Below are positions 35,424 to 43,100 of a stretch of 64,000 nucleotides of DNA, in pieces. Origin of the DNA: Alloalcanivorax dieselolei B5 (lineage in GTDB: Bacteria > Pseudomonadota > Gammaproteobacteria > Pseudomonadales > Alcanivoracaceae); contig NC_018691.1 in NCBI RefSeq assembly GCF_000300005.1, forward strand, positions 1,488,001 to 1,552,000. Reading direction: 5' to 3'. How positions within the stretch are numbered: the stretch's first letter is position 1; every line of letters begins with the position of its first letter. Under the pieces are notes generated by a model. It was not told the origin of the DNA. It worked only from the letters and a program-made list of their open reading frames with translations, and did not search any database. The position numbers were made by a program, and so were the translations under genes.

Positions 35424-37013
35424 CTAACGGGCTGGAAAAGCGGTCCAGCGATCCAGCCAGGTGGCACTGGCCCCGGGCCGCACCGCGCCAAGGTAGTTGG
35501 CCGCTTCGTCCCAGAATTCGCCTTGAGGTACCGGCACCGCGCCGCGCGTTGCCGGTGACCGCAGGGCCGGCGTGACATTGGGATGATAAGGGTTGATCGC
35601 ATCCTGATTGAAGCGCGGGTCTTCATCGAAACGGACGCTGCTCAATCCTCGGAAAAAGGTGTCTTCGTCGAAGCCGCCGTCGTCGTCCGCGTCGCCTTGC
35701 TCCGCTTCGAAATAACTCAGGCCGCGCGGGCCGATGCCATGCATCAGCACACCCTGGAAATCCAGCGCGCCGGTATCCAGATTCGCCACCGTGGCACCAT
35801 CGCGCAGATCGATGGCTTCGCCGGAAAAACCGCTGATCAACAGATTGTGGAAATGACCCCCGGTACCTTCGCGCAGGGTCATGGCGCGATGATGGCGGGT
35901 GCTGCTGCGCGGCGACACCAGCGTGACGTTGTACATTATCGGCTCGGACCGGGGCAGTGCCTGGTGATGGGCGCCGTTGTTGTCCGCTTCGAAGGCGTTG
36001 TCGCCGGTATCCTCGTGTTGTTGTACCACCAGGAACTGCACTCTGCCGCGCCAGCCCAGATCCCAATCAAGCCCGTCGTCGCCGGCACCGGTAATAACGA
36101 TGTGGCGCAGATCGACGTTGCCGCCAAACACTTCCACGCCATCGTCCAGGGACCGGTGCACCTGCAGATGACGGACAATGGTGCCGCTGCCGCAACCGCC
36201 CAGGGTGAGCCCGTTCAGCTCATTGTTGGCATAAACCTCGAAGCCGGCGAACTCGATCCGGGCGTATTCCAGTACGCCGCAACTGCCTTGCGGGTTCTGT
36301 CCGCCGTAGGCGCCGAGCGGATCGCCGGCATCAATGCCTTCGATCTGGGCATCGGGTTCGTTGACTGGAGCGGCCCCCAGCAATACCAGCCCGCCCCAAT
36401 CGCCGGCGGCTCTTTTCCCTTCAGGCTGGCTGCTGGTGAAAACGATGGGGGCATCCTCGCGGCCGGCGGCGTGGAGACGGGCTCCGCGGGTGATGACCAG
36501 CGCCGAATCGACGCGGCCGAGGATGCGAGCGCCCGGCTCAATGGTCAGGCGCACGCCGGGCAGTACGTACACCACGTCCCCCAGTACCCAATCGCGGTCG
36601 GCGGTCCAGGTCTGGTCCTGCTCGATCACCCCGGTCACTACCCGGTCGCCTTGCAGGTAGGGCAGAGCCAGCCACCAGAACAGCAGCAAGCACAGCGACA
36701 CGGTGCCAATGACCAGGGGCCATACCAGCCACCGGTAAGCGAAACGGGAAGGACCCGTGGCGGTCGCTTGAGGACGGGTGTTATTGGCCGCGTCGGCGTG
36801 GTCAAGGCGCGCCAGTTCCTCACCCAGATGACGGATATGATTGTGAGGGCTGTGGCGGGCCCGTTCGATAATTTCCGCTCGGTAGCGGGCGTCGTTCAGC
36901 AAGGTGTTGAAATGAATGAAACCAAGACCTGTATCCCCGGCACGGTCGTAGTTCTGCTTTAACTGCCAAAGCAATTCCACCAGACGCGCGCGAGCCGGCG
37001 TGCCGTCGCCCAT
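35424..37013 (-). CDS. Inner-membrane-anchored parallel beta-helix protein
   Basis: A 529-residue protein of unknown function. About 93 cytoplasmic residues (helical, with LVELLWQLKQNYDRAG) precede one membrane segment (about 94-119, VWPLVIGTVSLCLLLFWWLA). The remaining 400 residues would be periplasmic and look like a right-handed parallel beta-helix, with repeats such as VLEYARIEFAGFEVYANNE, LNGLTLGGCGSGTIVRHLQV and DDGVEVFGGNVDLRHIVITG. The fold resembles large extracellular proteins in which RIEFAG-type repeats occur, but those are normally lipidated or secreted. The ATG at 37013 (MGDGTPARAR) is favoured over an upstream ATG that gives a poor N-terminus. No catalytic residues are recognised. 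Confidence 0.7.
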   Translation of the reverse strand: MGDGTPARARLVELLWQLKQNYDRAGDTGLGFIHFNTLLNDARYRAEIIERARHSPHNHIRHLGEELARLDHADAANNTRPQATATGPSRFAYRWLVWPLVIGTVSLCLLLFWWLALPYLQGDRVVTGVIEQDQTWTADRDWVLGDVVYVLPGVRLTIEPGARILGRVDSALVITRGARLHAAGREDAPIVFTSSQPEGKRAAGDWGGLVLLGAAPVNEPDAQIEGIDAGDPLGAYGGQNPQGSCGVLEYARIEFAGFEVYANNELNGLTLGGCGSGTIVRHLQVHRSLDDGVEVFGGNVDLRHIVITGAGDDGLDWDLGWRGRVQFLVVQQHEDTGDNAFEADNNGAHHQALPRSEPIMYNVTLVSPRSSTRHHRAMTLREGTGGHFHNLLISGFSGEAIDLRDGATVANLDTGALDFQGVLMHGIGPRGLSYFEAEQGDADDDGGFDEDTFFRGLSSVRFDEDPRFNQDAINPYHPNVTPALRSPATRGAVPVPQGEFWDEAANYLGAVRPGASATWLDRWTAFPAR

Positions 37014-37105
37014 GGTAGTCCCCCCCCAGATGTTTTTGTTTAACAACCCAAAGGTGCCAGTGTGGAAGTAAAAAATGACAGTCGTGCTAAGGGGGGGGAG
37101 GTCTC

Positions 37106-37148
37106 CATCGGGGGCACGGGTCTGTACGAAGGCCTTCGTACAGACCCG
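37106..37148. repeat. Composite repeat with 32-bp perfect palindrome (family C)
   Basis: A CATCGGGGGCAC lead-in continues into a perfect 32-bp palindrome (37117-37148) beginning CGGGTCTGTACGAAGG. The first 32 bases of the unit recur with 29 matches near 63.41 kb. It lies between the beta-helix gene and the end of the GMC gene, both on the minus strand. Confidence 0.75.
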
Positions 37149-37220
37149 CTTCGAGAGAACTGCCGCGTTCCGGGCTCCAACAACGGCCCCGCTGTCCCTA
37201 ACGGGGGGTAACTCTTTTTG

Positions 37221-38816
37221 TCACGCCACGCCGAGGATATCGTCGGCGGCTTTTTCGGCGATCATCACCGTCGGGGCATTGGTGTTACCGCCGATCAGCG
37301 TCGGCATGATGGAGGCGTCCACGACCCGCAGGTTTTCCAGACCGTGCACGCGCAATTGCGGATCCACCACCGCCATGTCATCGACGCCCATCTTGCAGGT
37401 GCCCACCGGGTGGTAAATGTTGTCGCACTTCTCGCGCAGGAAAGCGCGGATCTCGTCGTCGGACTGCACCTGGCTACCGGGAAAGATCTCATTGCCGCGC
37501 CAGGGGCCGAGGGCTTGCTGGGACATGATCCCGCGCATCACCTTGACTCCGCGCACCATGCCTTCCATGTCGTCCTCGTGCTCCAGGAAGCGCGGATCAA
37601 TCAGCGCTGGTGAGCGGGGGTTGGCGTCGCGCAGCCGGATGTCGCCGCGGCTCTTGGGGCGCAGGATGCAGACGTGCCCCGAATAACCGTGCCCGATACT
37701 GAAGGTCCAGTTCAGGCCGTGGTTGTCCAGTTTGGCGGCGGTCAGATGCAATTGCAGGTCGGGGATCGGCTCCTCCGGCCGTGATTTGATATAACCGCCG
37801 GCTTCGGCCACGTTGGATGTCAGTTGGCCGGTACGACGATAGAAAAAGTCCCAGACCGCGCGTAGGCCGGAAGTGAGCAGATCCCGAGGCGACAGTGTCA
37901 GCGTGTCGCGTTTCAGATTCTGATGGACCACCAGCACATCCGGGTGATCCTGCAGGTTTTCGCCGACACCGGGCAGATCATGGACCACGTCGATGCCGTG
38001 CTGCTCCAGTTCCTGGCGCGGACCGACGCCGGACAATTTCAGTAACTGTGGTGAATTGATGGTGCCGCCGCAGAGAATCACCTGGCCGGCGGACAACGTC
38101 CGCACCTGCCCCTGGTGCTCCACGTCCACGCCGGTGGCGGTGCGGCCTGCAAAGCGCACCCGGTGCACCAGGGCGCCGGTCATTACGGTCAGATTCTCGC
38201 GCTCCAGAGCGGGGTGCAGATAGGCCCGGGCGACACCGCAGCGTTCGCCGTCCTTTTGCGTCACCTTGTAGAAGCCGACCCCTTCCTGGGTGGCGTTGTT
38301 GAAATCATCACTGGCCGCATAGCCGGCCTCCTGAGCCGCGCTGACGAACGCCTCGCTGACCGGATGCCGATAGCGCAGATCGGCCACGTTGAGGCGGCCG
38401 TGGGTGCCGTGGAACTCATCCTCGCCGGCTTCGTAGTGTTCGGAGCGTTTGAACACGGGCAGGACATCCTGGTAACCCCAGCCGGGGTTGCCCAGGGACG
38501 CCCAGTGATCGTAATCCCAGGGGTGGCCACGGGTGTAACACATGGCATTGACCGCGGAGGAGCCGCCCAGGGTTTTACCACGGGGAATGTAGATCTGACG
38601 GTTGTTGAGCGCCTTCTGCGGCACGGTGTAGTAACGCCAGTTCCGGCTGTTGGAGCGCATCAGCAAGATGATACCGGCGGGAATGCGGATAAAGAGGCTG
38701 TTGTCCGGTGGTCCGGCTTCCAACAGGCACACCCGGTTGTTGGGGTTCTCCGACAGCCGGTTGGCCAATACACAGCCGGCGGAACCCCCGCCGACAATCA
38801 CGTAATCGTATTGCAT
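37221..38816 (-). CDS. GMC-family alcohol/choline dehydrogenase-type flavoprotein
   Basis: A 531-residue FAD enzyme of the glucose-methanol-choline family. The FAD fingerprint is YDYVIVGGGSAGCVLANRLSE at the N-terminus, the second GMC signature is GKTLGGSSAVNAMCYTRG near 77, and GGTINSPQLLKLSGVGP near 255 is the PS00624-like block. The active-site His is in IYHPVGTCKMG and the C-terminal Asn/His region in GGNTNAPTVMIAEKAAD. Family members include choline dehydrogenase BetA and the alkanol dehydrogenase AlkJ; the substrate cannot be told from sequence. It stands alone, with no bet genes nearby. Divergent from the RNA candidate and HNH gene. Confidence 0.92.
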   Translation of the reverse strand: MQYDYVIVGGGSAGCVLANRLSENPNNRVCLLEAGPPDNSLFIRIPAGIILLMRSNSRNWRYYTVPQKALNNRQIYIPRGKTLGGSSAVNAMCYTRGHPWDYDHWASLGNPGWGYQDVLPVFKRSEHYEAGEDEFHGTHGRLNVADLRYRHPVSEAFVSAAQEAGYAASDDFNNATQEGVGFYKVTQKDGERCGVARAYLHPALERENLTVMTGALVHRVRFAGRTATGVDVEHQGQVRTLSAGQVILCGGTINSPQLLKLSGVGPRQELEQHGIDVVHDLPGVGENLQDHPDVLVVHQNLKRDTLTLSPRDLLTSGLRAVWDFFYRRTGQLTSNVAEAGGYIKSRPEEPIPDLQLHLTAAKLDNHGLNWTFSIGHGYSGHVCILRPKSRGDIRLRDANPRSPALIDPRFLEHEDDMEGMVRGVKVMRGIMSQQALGPWRGNEIFPGSQVQSDDEIRAFLREKCDNIYHPVGTCKMGVDDMAVVDPQLRVHGLENLRVVDASIMPTLIGGNTNAPTVMIAEKAADDILGVA

Positions 38817-38982
38817 GCCGCTCGCCCTTGATTGTTATCGGCTCTTTGACCGGTCCACTACCCCCGGTAGTGAACCGTGGGGGCGTCCTGTCTCACTATC
38901 CTCGCATACTAGTCCCGCCGCGCCTCGGTGTTATTGGCCGAATCCGGACACCGCCAGGCCGGCAAAGTCAGCGACAGCGCGC

Positions 38983-39011
38983 TTGCCGGGGCGCGGAACG
39001 CTGTTTATGAT
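38983..39011 (+). promoter_or_regulatory. Candidate promoter of the structured RNA / HNH leader
   Basis: TTGCCG and TATGAT are separated by 17 bases (four and five consensus matches). Transcription would start near 39018, just before the hairpin series. Confidence 0.5.
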
Positions 39012-39017
39012 CAATAC

Positions 39018-39159
39018 AACTTTTTTTACGCGGCTTGCCGCGAGGCACTGCTTTCTGCTTAGCCGGTTTGGGTCGGTTAAGCAGAGACCAGGGTAAAGGA
39101 AGTTCGTCGCAAAGATCCCCTTTACGGGGGCGGGCCCATATTCCCGCCGACGCTTTTTT
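39018..39159 (+). ncRNA. Candidate structured small RNA or leader/riboswitch upstream of HNH gene
   Basis: About 142 bases between a sigma-70-like promoter and a T6 run. It contains in order: a CGCGGC/GCCGCG hairpin (39029-39042); an 11-bp stem with one G-U pair (TCTGCTTAGCC with its partner, 39054-39085); a GTAAAGG/CCTTTAC stem (39093-39125); and a GGCGGG/CCCGCC stem (39129-39148) followed five bases later by TTTTTT. CGTCG in the loop of the third stem can instead pair with CGACG just before the T-run, which is incompatible with the third stem. I do not recognise an Rfam family. Either a free sRNA or a cis-acting leader is possible. Confidence 0.45.
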
Positions 39160-39246
39160 CCATTCCCTGTCGCAGAATCGTCACGATAACAGGCTTTCAT
39201 GGTCCCGCCACAGCGGGAGAAGTTCGTCGAGCAGGCGAGGGTGCCT

Positions 39247-39807
39247 ATGAGTGAGCGCATTCTGCGATTGGACAAGGCCGGCACGCCGGTGGAATGGCTG
39301 GATTGGCAGGCCGCGGCCACCTTGTACGCGCGGGGTCTGGTGACCTGGACTCTGGGCGATGTGATTTATCGCCTGCGCGGCGGATTCTGCCGTGTCACTG
39401 GCGACCGCTCCCGTTTGTCCCTGCATTCCATTATTGCTTGCGATGGACTGGCCAGCCCGCGCCGCCGCACCCGTCCGCCGTTGACCAATCGCGCGCTGTT
39501 TCGCCGTGATCAGCATGTTTGTCTTTACTGCGGCAAGCCGTTCCCCGAATCGCAACTGACCCGTGATCATATTCGCCCCACTTCCCGTGGTGGTCGCGAC
39601 CACTGGCTCAATGTGGTGGCCGCCTGCCGCCGCTGCAATCAGCACAAGGGCAATCGCCTGCCCGAGGAAATCGGCATGGAGTTGCTGGCACTGCCTTATG
39701 TGCCGAACATGGCCGAGTATCTGGCGTTGATTAACAGCCATCGTATCCGTGGTGACCAGATGGCGTTTCTGCGCAATCAGTTCGGCAAGAACAGCCGGTT
39801 GTTGTAG
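39247..39807 (+). CDS. HNH endonuclease-domain protein
   Basis: A 186-residue protein with a C-terminal HNH domain: the zinc-binding CLYCGKPFPE near residue 97, TRDHIRPTSRGG with the catalytic His near 110, and the second Cys pair in CRRCNQHKGN. This compact HNH type is widespread and usually of unknown biological role; no restriction, toxin or phage genes lie next to it. The ATG at 39247 (MSERILRLDKAG) follows GAGGG; an ATG 48 bases upstream is in frame. The gene lies 88 bases after the T-run of a structured RNA candidate, which could control it. Confidence 0.85.
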   Translation: MSERILRLDKAGTPVEWLDWQAAATLYARGLVTWTLGDVIYRLRGGFCRVTGDRSRLSLHSIIACDGLASPRRRTRPPLTNRALFRRDQHVCLYCGKPFPESQLTRDHIRPTSRGGRDHWLNVVAACRRCNQHKGNRLPEEIGMELLALPYVPNMAEYLALINSHRIRGDQMAFLRNQFGKNSRLL

Positions 39808-40118
39808 CGACTTGTTTCCGCTGTCGAGACCACCGACTCTGAGCTCTCCGCTGTTTCCGATGCAAAAAAAACGGCGCCCATGGGGCGCCGTGAATCGTTT
39901 GGCTCGGGAGAGCTATCACGGAGTACAACTCCGATGTCAACAGATGGGACCTCGTTGACGGCTTTGAGTATGGCGCCACTGAAATGCAAAAACATTTGCT
40001 TTACCGCCCGGGATTTCGGCTTGAGTGGTCAATTCTTGTGCACAGGCGACAGCATGGGGTCGGGTTTGGAAGTATGCTAATTTAGCGTTATTACACCATC
40101 CAATAAGGTAGGCAAGGA
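39808..40118. other. HNH-A2M intergenic region with orphan minus-strand terminator
   Basis: 311 bases between two plus-strand genes. The only clear signals are a hairpin with a U-tract on the minus strand and a second CGGAGT/ACTCCG hairpin at 39919-39933. A short minus-strand open frame across this region would read through the terminator and is not believed. Confidence 0.5.
39864..39891 (-). terminator. Rho-independent terminator on the minus strand, no known gene upstream
   Basis: Read on the minus strand, a 9-bp stem (ACGGCGCCC with its complement, 3-base loop) is followed directly by eight T. No minus-strand gene precedes it, so it may end an unannotated small RNA. On the plus strand the hairpin lacks a T-run. 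Confidence 0.7.
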
Positions 40119-43100
40119 ATGCAAAGCTCCGCTCTACGCCTGATGGGCGTGTCTCTGCTGCTGCTCGGTTTATGGGCTTGTGACACTTCCGACGAATCGG
40201 CGCCGTCCGCCAGGGATAAAAGCGAACAGGCCGAACCCGCGGCGGCGGCCGACAGCGAACCCGATCCCCGTTGGCGTACTCATCTGGACAGTTGGCCACG
40301 GGGGGAAACCGGCTCCCGCGCCCCGTTGGTATTCCGTTTTACCCATCCGGTGGTGGAGCAGAGTGCCCTCAATGAACCGCGCAAAAGCGTGGTGAAACTG
40401 CGCCCGGAGCGGCCTTTCACGGCGGTATTCACCGCCCGTGACCGGCTTGAGATACGGCCTCTGGAACCCTTGCGCAGTGATCAAAGTTTCACTGTCACCC
40501 TGTTTCCTCAGGGCCTTTCCGGAGTTGATGACAGCCTGCCTCCGCTGGAAACCACGCTGACCGTATTGCGTCAGCAACTGACCATCCGGGTCGAGGCATT
40601 GGCGCCGGCCGAAGGGACCGACACCATGGTCCTGAAAGGGCGGATCGACACCCTGGATCTGGTGGATAATCAGGCGCTGGAATCGGTGCTCTCCGCCAGC
40701 CAGGGTGAAACGTCCTTGCCGGTGGTTTGGGAGCACCCGTCCGGCAGCCTGATTCACCGCTTCCAGGTGTCCGGGATCCGCCGTGATGTCGGTGAAGAGG
40801 TCCGCCTGGCCTGGGATGGTGAGCCGGTGGGCGAGCCCGGTTCGGGCGAGCAGAGTTACTCAGTGCCTCAGCCCGGGCAGTTCACCGTCACCTCGGTCCG
40901 CTCCGAGAGCTTCCCCGACCGTCATGTGGTGGTGCAGTTTTCCGAGGCCCTGCAGGCGGGGCAGGATTTTCTGGGGATGGTGGCACTGGGCGGCAAGAGC
41001 GCCCGGGTGCAAGTCGACGGCTCCCGGTTGCTGGTCTATCCGAGCGATGAGGTGGACGAGAAGGCGGTGTTGAAGATCGCTCCGGGCGTGGTCAGCGCCG
41101 CCCGCCACACTCTGGAGACGGAGTATCAGCAATCCCTGGTATTGAGTATGTCCAAGCCCGCTGTGCGGTTTGTCGGCGAGGGGGCCATCCTGCCACGGGG
41201 TGAAGTGCTCAGCGTGCCGTTCGAGGCCGCCGCCGCCGGCGCCATCCAGGTGCAGGCGTTCGAGGTGTTCGAGAACAACATCTCCTCCTATCTGCAATCC
41301 CGTGATCTGGATAACCAGCACCCGGATACTCGCTCCGGCCGTTATCTCTGGCAGAAAACCCTGGAGTTGCCGCCGTCCGAGGAACGGGGCTGGCAACGTT
41401 ACCGGCTCGATCTGACCGAACTGATGGCCAAGCACCCCAACGGCCTGGTCTTGCTGACCCTCAAGGTGGATCCGCGGAGCATCCATTATCAATGCGGCGA
41501 TGGCGGCCCGCAGCGCCAGAACACGCTGCCCGACAACTACGAAGGGCCCGGCCAGGACGATGAAGTGCGCCGCTATTATCACGATGCCGGCTACCTGCGC
41601 TGGAACCAGCGCGATAACCCCTGCAGCGACAGCTATTACGCCTACAACGATCAGGCCGAGACCTCCCGCGCTTTCATTGCTTCCAACCTTGGTCTGCTGG
41701 CCAAGCAGGGGGAGGATGACCAGATGCTGGTGGTCACCACCGCTCTGGATACCAACACGCCCCTGGCGGGCACCCGGGTCACCGCCTACAACTATCAGCA
41801 CCAGTCCCTGGGCAGCGCCAGCAGCGGCGACAATGGCATCGCCGAGTTGAAATTATCCGGCACGCCTTTCTATCTGGTGGCGAAAAACGGCAAGGAAAAA
41901 GGCTATCTCAAGGTGGCCCGCAATCGGGCGTTGCCTTCCAACCAGTTCGACACTGGCGGCGAGCGGGTTCTTGATGGCCTGAAAGGTTTCTTTTACGGCG
42001 AGCGGGATGTCTGGCGGCCTGGTGATGATATTCATCTGACGTTCGTACTGGATGACCCGCAACAGCGCCTGCCGGCGGATCACCCGGTCACGGTGGACTG
42101 GTTTGATCCGCGCGGTAACAAGGTCGCCAGTTATACCAACGACGGGCCAGTGAACGGGTTCTACACCTTTACCCTGAAGACCGAGGAAAGCGCCCCCACT
42201 GGTAACTGGCGGGCGGTGGCGCGTCTGGGGGAGCGGGACTTTGATACCCGGCTGCGGGTGGAAGCGATCAAACCCAACCGGTTGCGTATTGAGCTGACCG
42301 CCCCCGAGCAGGTCTTCGCCGGTCAAAGCACACCGTTGGCGCTGCACGGACAATGGCTCAATGGTGCCCGCGCCAGTGCCCTCAAGGCCGATGTGAAAGT
42401 GCGCCTGCTCAACGGCGCCGATCCGTTCCCGGGGTATGCCGGCTACACCTTCAAGGATCCGTCCCGCACCCTGCAGGCGGAGCCGTTCACCGCTTTTGAG
42501 GGGCGCCTGGACGCCACCGGCGACGCCACCGTCAACCTGGCGGTGCCGGCGGTGACGCCGCCGGGCATGGCGGCGGCTCTGGTGACCACGCGAATTTTCG
42601 AGAATGGCGGGGATTACAGTACCCAGGTGCAGCGATTGCCAGTGGCGCCGTATCGGCATTGGGTAGGACTGCGGGTTCCGGACGGTGACGGCTGGGGCGG
42701 CGCCCTCGGACGCGGCCAGAACCATAACCTGGATCTGCTCACCCTGGACCAGGAAGGGCAGCCGGAATCCCGTTCCGTCACCCTGAGCGTCTATCGTATC
42801 GACTGGCGCTGGTGGTGGGATCGGGGCGCCAATGATCTCGCCAATTTCATCAGTAACCCGCATACCCGCAAGGTGAAGGCCACCCAGCTCACCACCAATG
42901 ACAAGGGGCGGGTGCAATGGCAATTGAACGGTCCGGATTACGATTGGGGCCGCTACTTGGTACGGGTATGTGATGACAAAGGCGGGCATTGCGCGGCACA
43001 GACCGTGTACCTGGGTTGGAGCGGCCAGCGCGGCGGTGGCGGCGACGCCGCCTCCCGGCTGGCCTTGTCCACTGACAAGGAACAGTACCAGGTCGGCGAG

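Larger units (their letters stand above)
38817..39246. other. GMC-HNH divergent intergenic region with structured RNA candidate
   Basis: About 430 bases without a protein gene. It holds a good plus-strand promoter, a chain of hairpins and a terminator-like T-run (annotated separately). The first 130 bases next to the GMC gene show nothing I recognise apart from a CTACCCCCGGTAG palindrome, which could be an operator for the GMC gene. Confidence 0.5.

Noticed and set aside
39091-39160. c-di-GMP-I riboswitch match for the AGGGTAAAGG...CGCAAAG segment
   Set aside because: The conserved P1b hairpin and the tetraloop receptor pairings of that motif are absent; the similarity is confined to about seven bases.
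39777-39995. 72-codon minus-strand frame through the HNH-A2M gap
   Set aside because: It crosses the minus-strand terminator in this gap and the end of the HNH gene, so transcription would stop before the frame is complete.
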